NCBI RefSeq assembly: GCF_000373365.1
Contig: NZ_KB891115.1
Location: 55,512-119,511, forward strand
DNA: 64,000 nucleotides
Source: Parafrankia discariae
GTDB taxonomy: Bacteria > Actinomycetota > Actinomycetes > Frankiales > Frankiaceae
Direction of reading: 5' to 3'
The position numbers and the translations under genes are program-made. The notes beneath the pieces were generated by a model, which was given only the letters and a program-made list of their open reading frames with translations, searched no databases and had not been told where the DNA came from. Below, piece by piece: positions 17,076 through 24,016 of this stretch. Positions within the stretch are counted from its first letter, which is position 1, and every line of letters starts with the position of its first letter.

Positions 17076-18203
17076 TCAGACGCCCACCGATCCGGTCCGC
17101 TGGGCGACGAAGGCTTCGCGATCGATGATTCCGCCCATCGCGAACACCGCCACCAGTACCTCCAGCACCCGGTTGGGCTGAACCCGGCGGCGGAACGAGC
17201 CGGACCCGTCGAGGGCCTTCTCCGCCCCGGTCGCCGAGGCGAAGTGCAGAGTCGCCCGCTGGCATTCACGCACGGGCGCGAGCCAGGCCGTCGCGTCCCG
17301 GCTGTACAGGAGCGCGTACGCGAAAGAGCTCTCGTCGTGGATGTCGTCCAGGTTCACCCACTCCCGCAGGCGTTCCTTGCGATACCAGTCCTGGACCGGC
17401 GGCTGAAACCGCAGGACGTCGGCCTTGTTCACCACGACCGCGGCGTTGACGTCGTACAGACCGGTGTTGAGGTTCTTACGGCCGACGAGCTTGAGCTGAC
17501 CGAGGACCGCGTTGAACGCCTCGTCCTCAAGTTTCTGCCGGTCGCCCACCAGACCGCTGTGGTGCGGGTCGACGACGAAGACGAGGGCCCCGGCGGCGTT
17601 CACGAAGTCGGCCGAGCGCTTGTTACGGACGAAGCTCTCGCCACTGATGTCATAGAAGGTGACGAGGCGGTCGCGCCCGGTCCGCAGATTGCTGACGATC
17701 ACGGCGTCGATGAACTCCACCGGCTGGTCCGGCGTCTGGGTGGCCGCCAGGACCTTCGAGTCGACCAGCAGCGGGTCGACCTGCTTGGTTACGTAGTCCT
17801 GGTGTCGGCGCGGGTCCGCCACCGTCACCGACAGGCCGAGATCGTCGAGGCCGCGCTGGTTCACGAGCTGGCCGATCATCGCCGCCAGCAGATGACTCTT
17901 CCCCACCCCCGTCGCGCCGACCATCCCGATCATGAACGGCTCGCCGTACCAGCCGTAGGGATAGAACAGGTAGTGCGGCTGGTCCTTGTACGGGTTGGGG
18001 CATTTCACGTACTTGGTCGCCAGCCAGGCCTGGAACCGCCGCCGCTGCGGGTCCTGGTCCTCCTCCCGGAAGCGCCGGAGAAGGTTCTCGTCGACGGGCT
18101 CGTACTTCTCCTGCTCGGCGTTGTACTCGTGGAACTCGCCCTCGTAGGCGTCCGGCCACTCCTCGAAGACGTACAGGCAGATCGGGCATCGCACCTCGGA
18201 CAC
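17076..18203 (-). CDS. Zinc-finger GTPase (double-GTPase 2 type)
   Basis: The 375-residue protein has an N-terminal CxxC (RCPICLYVF, Cys6 and Cys9) with another Cys at 68, suggesting a split zinc knuckle. The P-loop GATGVGKS spans residues 96-103. Switch/Walker B is LVTFYDISGES, and the guanine-specificity motif is VVVNKADV. These mark a P-loop GTPase of the family I recall as double-GTPase 2. The GTG start at 18203 follows GGGGGA; upstream extensions lack a ribosome site. It sits between a kinase-like gene (25-base gap) and its partner gene (1-base gap). It is cytoplasmic and likely a switch for the membrane partners in the operon. Confidence 0.8.
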   Translation of the reverse strand: MSEVRCPICLYVFEEWPDAYEGEFHEYNAEQEKYEPVDENLLRRFREEDQDPQRRRFQAWLATKYVKCPNPYKDQPHYLFYPYGWYGEPFMIGMVGATGVGKSHLLAAMIGQLVNQRGLDDLGLSVTVADPRRHQDYVTKQVDPLLVDSKVLAATQTPDQPVEFIDAVIVSNLRTGRDRLVTFYDISGESFVRNKRSADFVNAAGALVFVVDPHHSGLVGDRQKLEDEAFNAVLGQLKLVGRKNLNTGLYDVNAAVVVNKADVLRFQPPVQDWYRKERLREWVNLDDIHDESSFAYALLYSRDATAWLAPVRECQRATLHFASATGAEKALDGSGSFRRRVQPNRVLEVLVAVFAMGGIIDREAFVAQRTGSVGV

Positions 18204-18228
18204 GGCTGTCCCCCGTTTCCAGTTACCG

Positions 18229-19644
18229 CTACAGGCCGCGCAGACCGACGATGACCACAACCACGAGCACCAGGGCCGCGATCAGCGGGATCGCGTACCG
18301 GGCCCACTGGTCCGCCCTGGTTTCCGGCCACGGCTGCGGTGCGGTGCCGTGCGACGGCTGTGGCGGCGTGTCCCGCCCGGTGCGGCGTCGTTCCTTGTCG
18401 TCCCGCAGGGCTTTGAACTGCTCGAGCCCAGCCACCATCCCCGCGGGGTCGTGCCGAGTCCGATGCGCGGGCTGTGCCGCACCCAGCCGTTTGAGCATCT
18501 CGCCCGCGGTCACCCGGGAGTTGGGCCGGAAGACCCCGGAGAAGAAGTAGTCGTCGAACCATTCCGTTGTGATGGGCGGGTCGGCGTCGAACCGCCCGGG
18601 GCCGGACTGGCCCGGCCCGAACTGGTCGGTGTCGAACTGCCCGGGGCCGGACTGGCCCGGGCCGAACTGGTCGTCTCGGCGCTGGTTCCCGCGGGCGCCG
18701 TCCAGCAGGCCGGCCAGGGCCTCCGGCGGCTGGCCGGTGGCGAGGTGCAGGATGATCAGGCAGGCTCGGGAGACGTCCTCGGTGTGGTCGGCGTAGAGGT
18801 CGTCCCGGGGCGGATCAAGGGTGCTCCACGGCGGCGTGTCGACATGCAGGCGGCGTTCCCCCGCCCAGCAGGCATGGCTGAAGTCGAGGATGAGGGCGGT
18901 CTCGCCGTCCCAGAGGATGTTCTCCGGGGTCAGGTCCCGGTGCACGATCCCGGCGGTGTGCAGCCAGTACAGACCCATGAGAAGACTGACCGCGAAGCGG
19001 CGGCCCTCCTCGCGGCCCAGCCGTCCCCCGCTCCGCAGCCGCCGCCCCAGCGTCTCGCCCCGGGGCAGCGACGTCGTCAGGAGGAAGGGGGCGTCGCCCT
19101 CGCCGTAGCAGATCAGGCGGACCAGCTCGTCCGGGTACGGGTGGCCCCGGCCGGGGCTCGGGCCGTCCCGGCGCATGGCGTGCCAGAGAGTGAGGAGAAT
19201 CTCGATCTCTCCGCGGAGTTCCTCCGCCACCCGCCCGTCGGCCGGGGCGACCAGTTTGCGGGCCACGGCCTGACGATGACCGTCCGGGGTGACCAGCGTG
19301 CCGCGCCGCACCTGGTACGGCGGGCCGCTGACCTCGCTGGTGGACCGGAACCGCACCCACCAGCTCTCCTGACGGCCCTCCGGAGTGTCGCCGGTGACAC
19401 GCTCGTCGTTCTCGGGCATGCCGTTCCCCGGTATGCCGTGCTCAGGCGTCTCGTGCTCGGGTGCGCCGCTTTCGGGCGTGTCGTACTCGGGAACGCCGTA
19501 ACTGGGAACGCCGTAGTCGGGTGTGCCGTAGTCGGACGCCGCGTAGTCGGGCGTGCCGTAGTCGGGAGTGTTGTAGTCAGGAGTGCTGTAGTCGGGAGTT
19601 TCGTTCTCGGATATGTAGTATTCGGGCACCTCGTGCTCACTCAT
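18229..19644 (-). CDS. Membrane-anchored protein kinase-like protein
   Basis: The 471-residue protein starts at ATG 19644, which overlaps the stop of the 27-residue gene. Residues 5-60 are tandem TPDYG-like pentapeptides rich in Tyr, Asp and Pro. The kinase fold follows: a beta-3 Lys in VARKLV, the catalytic loop H235-R-D237-L-T-P-E-N242, and D254-F-S in place of DFG. No clear activation-loop TPE or APE motif is seen. An insert has QFGPGQSGPG repeats. The C-terminus is one transmembrane helix, so the kinase domain is cytoplasmic. DFS instead of DFG leaves the metal-binding Asp, so activity is possible but unproven. Its place beside GTPases and a cell-wall synthase recalls PknA/PknB-type control of wall growth. 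Confidence 0.78.
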   Translation of the reverse strand: MSEHEVPEYYISENETPDYSTPDYNTPDYGTPDYAASDYGTPDYGVPSYGVPEYDTPESGAPEHETPEHGIPGNGMPENDERVTGDTPEGRQESWWVRFRSTSEVSGPPYQVRRGTLVTPDGHRQAVARKLVAPADGRVAEELRGEIEILLTLWHAMRRDGPSPGRGHPYPDELVRLICYGEGDAPFLLTTSLPRGETLGRRLRSGGRLGREEGRRFAVSLLMGLYWLHTAGIVHRDLTPENILWDGETALILDFSHACWAGERRLHVDTPPWSTLDPPRDDLYADHTEDVSRACLIILHLATGQPPEALAGLLDGARGNQRRDDQFGPGQSGPGQFDTDQFGPGQSGPGRFDADPPITTEWFDDYFFSGVFRPNSRVTAGEMLKRLGAAQPAHRTRHDPAGMVAGLEQFKALRDDKERRRTGRDTPPQPSHGTAPQPWPETRADQWARYAIPLIAALVLVVVVIVGLRGL

Positions 19645-19720
19645 TCCGGTGCACCGCCCACCAGGCGACGCCCGCGACATTCCCGAGCAGGAGTGCCAGC
19701 AGGATCATCTGCATGATCAT
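19637..19720 (-). CDS. Small single-helix membrane peptide (27 aa)
   Basis: ATG 19720 starts 6 bases after the stop of the 252-residue gene and ends at TGA 19637-19639, overlapping the kinase start (ATGAGTGA). The peptide is hydrophobic from Met1 to Trp22 (ILLALLLGNVAGVAWW is the core) and ends in the charged tail HRNE: a typical single-pass small membrane protein. It is too short to be scored by usual gene finders. The tight fit between two genes and the coupled overlap argue that it is translated, or at least that this spacing is kept for coupling. A role as regulatory subunit of the kinase or wall synthase is speculation. Confidence 0.55.
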   Translation of the reverse strand: MIMQMILLALLLGNVAGVAWWAVHRNE

Positions 19721-19726
19721 ATTTGT

Positions 19727-20485
19727 TCACCGGTGCCCCCTGGCCTGCGCTGCCGGCGTCCGCCCGAGCACCCCGCCGAGAACGAACCAGCCCGGCTCCC
19801 AGTAGAGATCCAGCCAGGTGTGCCCGACCTTCAGCGGGTACCCCCAGTCGTGCGGATCCAGCACGAGCTTCTCGGTCAGTGGCGTCTCGCCGACGACCAC
19901 CTCATGGCGCGGGTTCGACGACGGCGTGATCGTGAGCTGACCGTGCGGATCGACGCGCACCGCGGCGTGCCTGCGAGTCGAGATGTGCTGGTCCCGCCGA
20001 CCCGAGACGAGCAGGACCAGCTCCTGGTTGATGTCGGTGGCCGGCCCCAGTGCCCGGGGCCGGCTGCGGTCCAGCGGGTTGGCGATGTACGCCTGCAGCC
20101 CCAGGTCGACGGGCACCAGCGGCTGGCACTCCGGGCGACCTGGCCGGACGTCGGTGCTGCTCTCCAGCTCCACGACGAAACGGTCGTGGAACCGGACCGG
20201 CGGCCGGCCCTCCCGCTCCAGGATCGCCGTCAGCGTGTCCCGGACGGCCCGGCTCAGCCCGACCCGGCGAGCCCCCAGTGTCTGCGTGATCTGCCGGTGG
20301 TCATCCGGATTGACCCGCGCCAGGACCGAGCCGGGCGCGACAAGGCCGCGGTCGTACGTCGCCCGCAGGCTTGCGTCATACGTCTGCATGGCGAGCTGGT
20401 CCAGCAGGTCAGATGAACGCTGACCGCCCGCGAGCAGGTGGCTCGCCCATTCCCGCCTGCGTCTCCATTGCGCCTCGGCGCTCAC
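19727..20485 (-). CDS. Unknown protein, first gene of the GTPase/cell-wall operon
   Basis: The 252-residue soluble protein starts at GTG 20485. It is helical in residues 1-50 (RRREWASHLLAGGQRSSDLL), then alternates short strands: RFVVELESS, LVPVDLGLQAY, RHAAVRVDPHGQLTI and EVVVGETPL. The end is Trp-rich (DWGYPLKVGHTWLDLYWEPGW). I do not recognise the family. There is no nucleotide-binding motif, signal peptide or membrane helix; the strand-rich C-terminal half might be a beta-sandwich binding domain. Being first in the operon and 6 bases from the membrane peptide, it should be made together with the kinase, GTPase and synthase. Confidence 0.65.
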   Translation of the reverse strand: MSAEAQWRRRREWASHLLAGGQRSSDLLDQLAMQTYDASLRATYDRGLVAPGSVLARVNPDDHRQITQTLGARRVGLSRAVRDTLTAILEREGRPPVRFHDRFVVELESSTDVRPGRPECQPLVPVDLGLQAYIANPLDRSRPRALGPATDINQELVLLVSGRRDQHISTRRHAAVRVDPHGQLTITPSSNPRHEVVVGETPLTEKLVLDPHDWGYPLKVGHTWLDLYWEPGWFVLGGVLGRTPAAQARGHR

Positions 20486-20700
20486 ACGCGTCTGTCACTT
20501 GAATACACGGCCGCCCCCCAACGACACGAACAGTGCATTGTCAGCATACGGTACAGCCACCGCCCTCGGCGGGGCACCCAGCCGGCGGTCAGATAACTGT
20601 TGGGCGGTTGGACGTCGACCGACCCGGTGGCGATGACAGCGGTGGTAGGTTTGCCGGGCCGCCGGCGGTTTCACCTCGGTCGGGGCGGCGCGGGGGGGCT
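20486..20700. promoter_or_regulatory. Divergent promoter region between two GTPase operons
   Basis: This 215-base interval must hold the promoters of the minus-strand operon (20485 leftwards) and the plus-strand operon (20701 rightwards). It is less GC-rich around 20485-20560 (cacttgaatacacgg, cattgtcagcatacgg). I could not pick convincing paired -35/-10 elements on either strand. Shared divergent control would make the two GTPase modules co-regulated. Confidence 0.5.
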
Positions 20701-20763
20701 ATGAGTACGACCAGCAAAAAGCACACGAGGTCCGGGCACACGAGGTCCGGCCGTGGCGGCTGA
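20701..20763 (+). CDS. 20-residue basic leader peptide
   Basis: ATG 20701 follows a run of seven G (strong ribosome site). The frame MSTTSKKHTRSGHTRSGRGG ends in TGA 20761-20763, overlapping the GTG start (20753) of the GTPase gene by 11 bases. HTRSG is directly repeated at DNA level (cacacgaggtccgg twice). It is strongly basic and has no known family. Translational coupling or attenuation is the simplest role. Confidence 0.4.
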   Translation: MSTTSKKHTRSGHTRSGRGG

Positions 20764-21895
20764 CGCCCCGCCAGACCCGCCGGTGCCGGCGGGCCCGGCG
20801 GTGCCGGCGGGCCCGGCGGCATCGTCCCGGCGGCGGATCGGGCTGTGGGGAGCCACCCAGAGCGGCAAGACGACTCTGCTGGCGGCACTGCAGATCGCCG
20901 CCGGCCAGCAGTCCGCGGGCAGCGACTGGATGGTCGTCGGCGCCGACCAGACGTCGTCGGAGTTCCTGGGCCGCAACATCGACATCCTGATCAAAGACAA
21001 GAAGTTCCCTGAGGGGACAATGGGTCCCGAGCCGCTCTCGTGGCTCTTCTACCGGCCCGACCCACCACACCGCGGGTTGACCCGATGGCTGCGCGAGCGG
21101 TTCCGCCGTCCGTTGGCCACCGGCCAGCAGACGTTCGAGATCAACACGCTGGACGTCGGCGGGTACATGTTCCTCAACCATCCCGGCGAGGTGCTGGACG
21201 ACCCGAACGAGCTGTACTACGACGACGAGGACGCGGGGATCCCGCTCTTCGAAGGCCAGCGGACCTCGAGCGAGGAGGCCGACGAGGTAATCCGCAAACT
21301 GGCGGACTGCGACGGGCTGATCTACCTGTTCGACCCGGTAATCGAGTACCAGGAAAAGAACTCCTACCAGTACTTCGCGCGCGTCCTCAACGAGATCGCG
21401 CGGCTGTCCCACGACTCCGGGCGGATCCGGGACGGCAGGCTGCCGCACTACCTGGCCGTCTGCGTCAACAAAATCGACGATCCGGCCGTTTACCGGAGGG
21501 CGTACCAGGCCGGCTACCTGCTCACCGGCGACAACGAGCTGCTGCTGCCCGAGGTTCCCGCCGACTACGCCCAGGAGCTGTTCGAGACCCTGTGCGTAGG
21601 CCAGGAGGCGGGCACCGCCGAACAGGTTCTCGGCGTCATCCGGCAGTACTTCGACCCGAGCCGGGTGTCCTACTTCGCGACGTCGTCCATCGGGTTCTAC
21701 GTGCGCCCGGGCCGGCTGTTCCGGCACAGCGACTACCGGAACGTGGCCGAGGGAGATGACGGGCACCCCCGGATCCGCGGGGAGATCCGGCCGATCAACG
21801 TCCTCGAGCCGTTCCTGTGGCTGGAGCACGCGATCCGGCGGAACCCGCCGCCGCAGCCGGCGCAGCCACAGCCACCGGAGCCCGCGGCGCCGTGA
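20753..21895 (+). CDS. P-loop GTPase (double-GTPase 1 type)
   Basis: After a Pro/Ala tail the 380-residue protein has the P-loop GATQSGKT at 33-40. The switch/Walker B region is FEINTLDVGGYMF, a CDGLIYLFDP strand follows, and the specificity motif CVNKIDDP sits near 240. The C-terminus carries FATSSIGFYV and RPINVLEPFLWL, shared with the GTPase at 29343-30581. It lacks Cys motifs and membrane helices. It overlaps the partner gene downstream by GTGA, so the two are made in step. The family is the one I recall as double-GTPase 1 from conflict-system analyses; the effector remains unknown. Confidence 0.82.
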   Translation: MAADAPPDPPVPAGPAVPAGPAASSRRRIGLWGATQSGKTTLLAALQIAAGQQSAGSDWMVVGADQTSSEFLGRNIDILIKDKKFPEGTMGPEPLSWLFYRPDPPHRGLTRWLRERFRRPLATGQQTFEINTLDVGGYMFLNHPGEVLDDPNELYYDDEDAGIPLFEGQRTSSEEADEVIRKLADCDGLIYLFDPVIEYQEKNSYQYFARVLNEIARLSHDSGRIRDGRLPHYLAVCVNKIDDPAVYRRAYQAGYLLTGDNELLLPEVPADYAQELFETLCVGQEAGTAEQVLGVIRQYFDPSRVSYFATSSIGFYVRPGRLFRHSDYRNVAEGDDGHPRIRGEIRPINVLEPFLWLEHAIRRNPPPQPAQPQPPEPAAP

Positions 21896-24000
21896 GCCGA
21901 CCGCCGGTCCCGGCCGATCGCACTCTGGCGGCGGGCTGGGCGCTGATGGGCAAGGAACGGGGCGGCTACACCGACTACGTCGTGCTCCGTTCGAACGAGG
22001 CCTACTTCAGCAGGTCCGCCTACCAGTCGATCCTGCACCGGTACTCCCCGGGGACACCGCCCCCGGCGCAGCGGCCCAACCTGCCGGGCGCGCTGCCCTG
22101 GGTGACGGTCAGCTACGCCCCGCGCGGCCGTGGCAGCGGGGACACCGTGCTCGGGATCGCCGAGCGCGCCTGGTCCGACGAGGTCGACGCGTCGGGCCGC
22201 CGGGTCGCCCGGACGCTCCTGCTCTGCGTACCGTTCAGCGCGCTCGCCGCCGCGCCGGTCTCCTATCTGGGCCTGCACGCCGCCCTGGCCGGCCCGGAAC
22301 TCCGGCACGCGACGACCGCGGACGACCGCGGTGACGACGGGACCGCCGGAGGTGGGGGTGCGGGAGGTGGGGGTACGGGGGACGGCCCGGACGGGCTACC
22401 GGTGGCCGTGCCGCGTCTCGACCCGGCCGGCATCGGCGACTACCTGGCCCGCGGGGGCGAGCGGCTGTTCCTGCTGGCCGCCGAGACGGCGGCGCTCGTC
22501 CTCGCCGGCCGGGTGGCCATCGTCGGCGCCCCGGTCACCGGGCCCGACGAACGGCCCGCGCGGGCACGGCTGCGGTTCCTCGACGCGGTCGCCGCGCTGC
22601 TGCCCTACGGCCACCGGGCCCGGCTGACCGCCAGCACCTGGGCGGTCAGCGGCGCCGCGCACCGCATCCGGCTCGCCTTCACCGACCGGCCCCGCCGGGG
22701 TGACCTGGTGATGCGCTGGCGCGACCCGCACGAACACCCCGCGGAGCTGCTGGGCCCGTCCGCCGACTACTACAACCTGCTGCTGCGGCTGCGCGACCAG
22801 ATGGGCAGCTCACCGGCCGACCTCGTCGCCCACCTCGCCGGGTACCCCGCCGGCCGGCGCCGGGTCGGCCCGCCCGAGCACGCCTACTTCTGCCTCTTCC
22901 GACTGACCGGCAGTGGCGTCGCGGACGCGATGGGCGATCTGATCGCCCGGCGGCTGAACCCGCGACGGGTGTGGCCCGGCACCGAGTCCGCCGAGCCCGC
23001 GGCGCGGGAGGCCGCCTGGGAACAGGCGTTGGAGGACGCCGCCGGGCTGGTACGGACCGCCCGGGACGACATCCCGCCCCCTGACGCCGCGTCCCCCGGA
23101 CGCACGCCACCCGGCAGCACCAGAGCGCGGACGTTCGACGACGAACTACGGGCCCGGGTCGCCCAGGTCCCGGTCGCGGGGGACGGCCTCGTGCTCGAGC
23201 TGATGCGCCTGGCCATCCTGGACGACGTCCAGACCGACAACGCCCGGCCCGCCCACACCCGGATCCGCCACGTCGACCACGGCGCGGCGGAGTCGACGCG
23301 ACGCTGGCTGAGCTGGCTCGAGGGCGCGCCCGAGCTCGCCGAGCGGACGCGTCTCTTCCGCGGCGTGCTCGACGGCTCTCCCGTCTCGGATGTCGTCGCC
23401 GCGCTCGACGGCCAGGACAGGTATCTGCTGTCGCTCTCCCAGCTCGCCAGGCTCGTCGGCGCCGGCCCCGTCCTGGTGAGCCTGCTGACTCCGTGGTTGT
23501 GGCGGGTCGCCCCGACCCTGTCGCCACGCCACCAGCGGGAGTGGGCCGCCGAGATCCGCGGCTTTCGGATCGGGTCCGCCGGCGAAGCCGCCGACTACGA
23601 CCTGCTCCTGCTGATGATGGGCGAGGCGCCCGGCAGGCCGTTGCGGCACCGGATTCACCGGATGGAAGCCGACTACGTGACCGCCCTGGGGGACCGCTTC
23701 GCCGACCTGGTGCGGGAACAGGGCGTCGACGGGCGGGTCGACCAGGTCCTGAGCACGCTGGCCCGGTCCGTCGGCGACACCGACGCCGACTGGCCGAAGG
23801 ATCCGGCGAAGGCGGACCTCATGCTCCAGGCCCTGGAGCCGTTCGTGCGCCAGGTACGGGCGGGCGCGGACGCCCGCCGCCGGCCTCCCGGGCTGACCGC
23901 GCTGACCGACGCGGTCAGCCGCTACCTGCGGGACAACCCGCGGGCCAGACGGCGGCCGGCCGGCAGGCGCTGGCTCGACGCATGGCTACCCACCGGATAG
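21892..24000 (+). CDS. GTPase-associated protein (GAP1-like)
   Basis: The GTG at 21892 overlaps the GTPase stop. The 702-residue protein starts with the signature seen in the partner at 25861-29346: GWALMGKERGGYTDYVVLRS, then ILHRYSPGTPPP and LPWVTVSYA. A glycine-rich linker (GGGGAGGGGTGDG) separates the N-terminal domain from the middle helical domain (LFLLAAETAALVLAGRVAIV). The C-terminal half is helical and rich in Arg/Leu, with no catalytic motif and no membrane segment. It converges with the Hsp70-like gene, the stops being 10 bases apart. It presumably binds or modulates its GTPase. Confidence 0.72.
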   Translation: MSRPPVPADRTLAAGWALMGKERGGYTDYVVLRSNEAYFSRSAYQSILHRYSPGTPPPAQRPNLPGALPWVTVSYAPRGRGSGDTVLGIAERAWSDEVDASGRRVARTLLLCVPFSALAAAPVSYLGLHAALAGPELRHATTADDRGDDGTAGGGGAGGGGTGDGPDGLPVAVPRLDPAGIGDYLARGGERLFLLAAETAALVLAGRVAIVGAPVTGPDERPARARLRFLDAVAALLPYGHRARLTASTWAVSGAAHRIRLAFTDRPRRGDLVMRWRDPHEHPAELLGPSADYYNLLLRLRDQMGSSPADLVAHLAGYPAGRRRVGPPEHAYFCLFRLTGSGVADAMGDLIARRLNPRRVWPGTESAEPAAREAAWEQALEDAAGLVRTARDDIPPPDAASPGRTPPGSTRARTFDDELRARVAQVPVAGDGLVLELMRLAILDDVQTDNARPAHTRIRHVDHGAAESTRRWLSWLEGAPELAERTRLFRGVLDGSPVSDVVAALDGQDRYLLSLSQLARLVGAGPVLVSLLTPWLWRVAPTLSPRHQREWAAEIRGFRIGSAGEAADYDLLLLMMGEAPGRPLRHRIHRMEADYVTALGDRFADLVREQGVDGRVDQVLSTLARSVGDTDADWPKDPAKADLMLQALEPFVRQVRAGADARRRPPGLTALTDAVSRYLRDNPRARRRPAGRRWLDAWLPTG

Positions 24001-24016
24001 GACCCGGTTCCTATCC
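23995..24016. terminator. Bidirectional hairpin between converging operons
   Basis: GGATAGGA-CCCGGT-TCCTATCC is a perfect 8-base stem with a 6-base loop. It contains the stop codons of both converging genes (TAG at 23998-24000; TAG on the minus strand at 24011-24013). No U-tract follows, as is common in actinobacteria. Confidence 0.55.
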
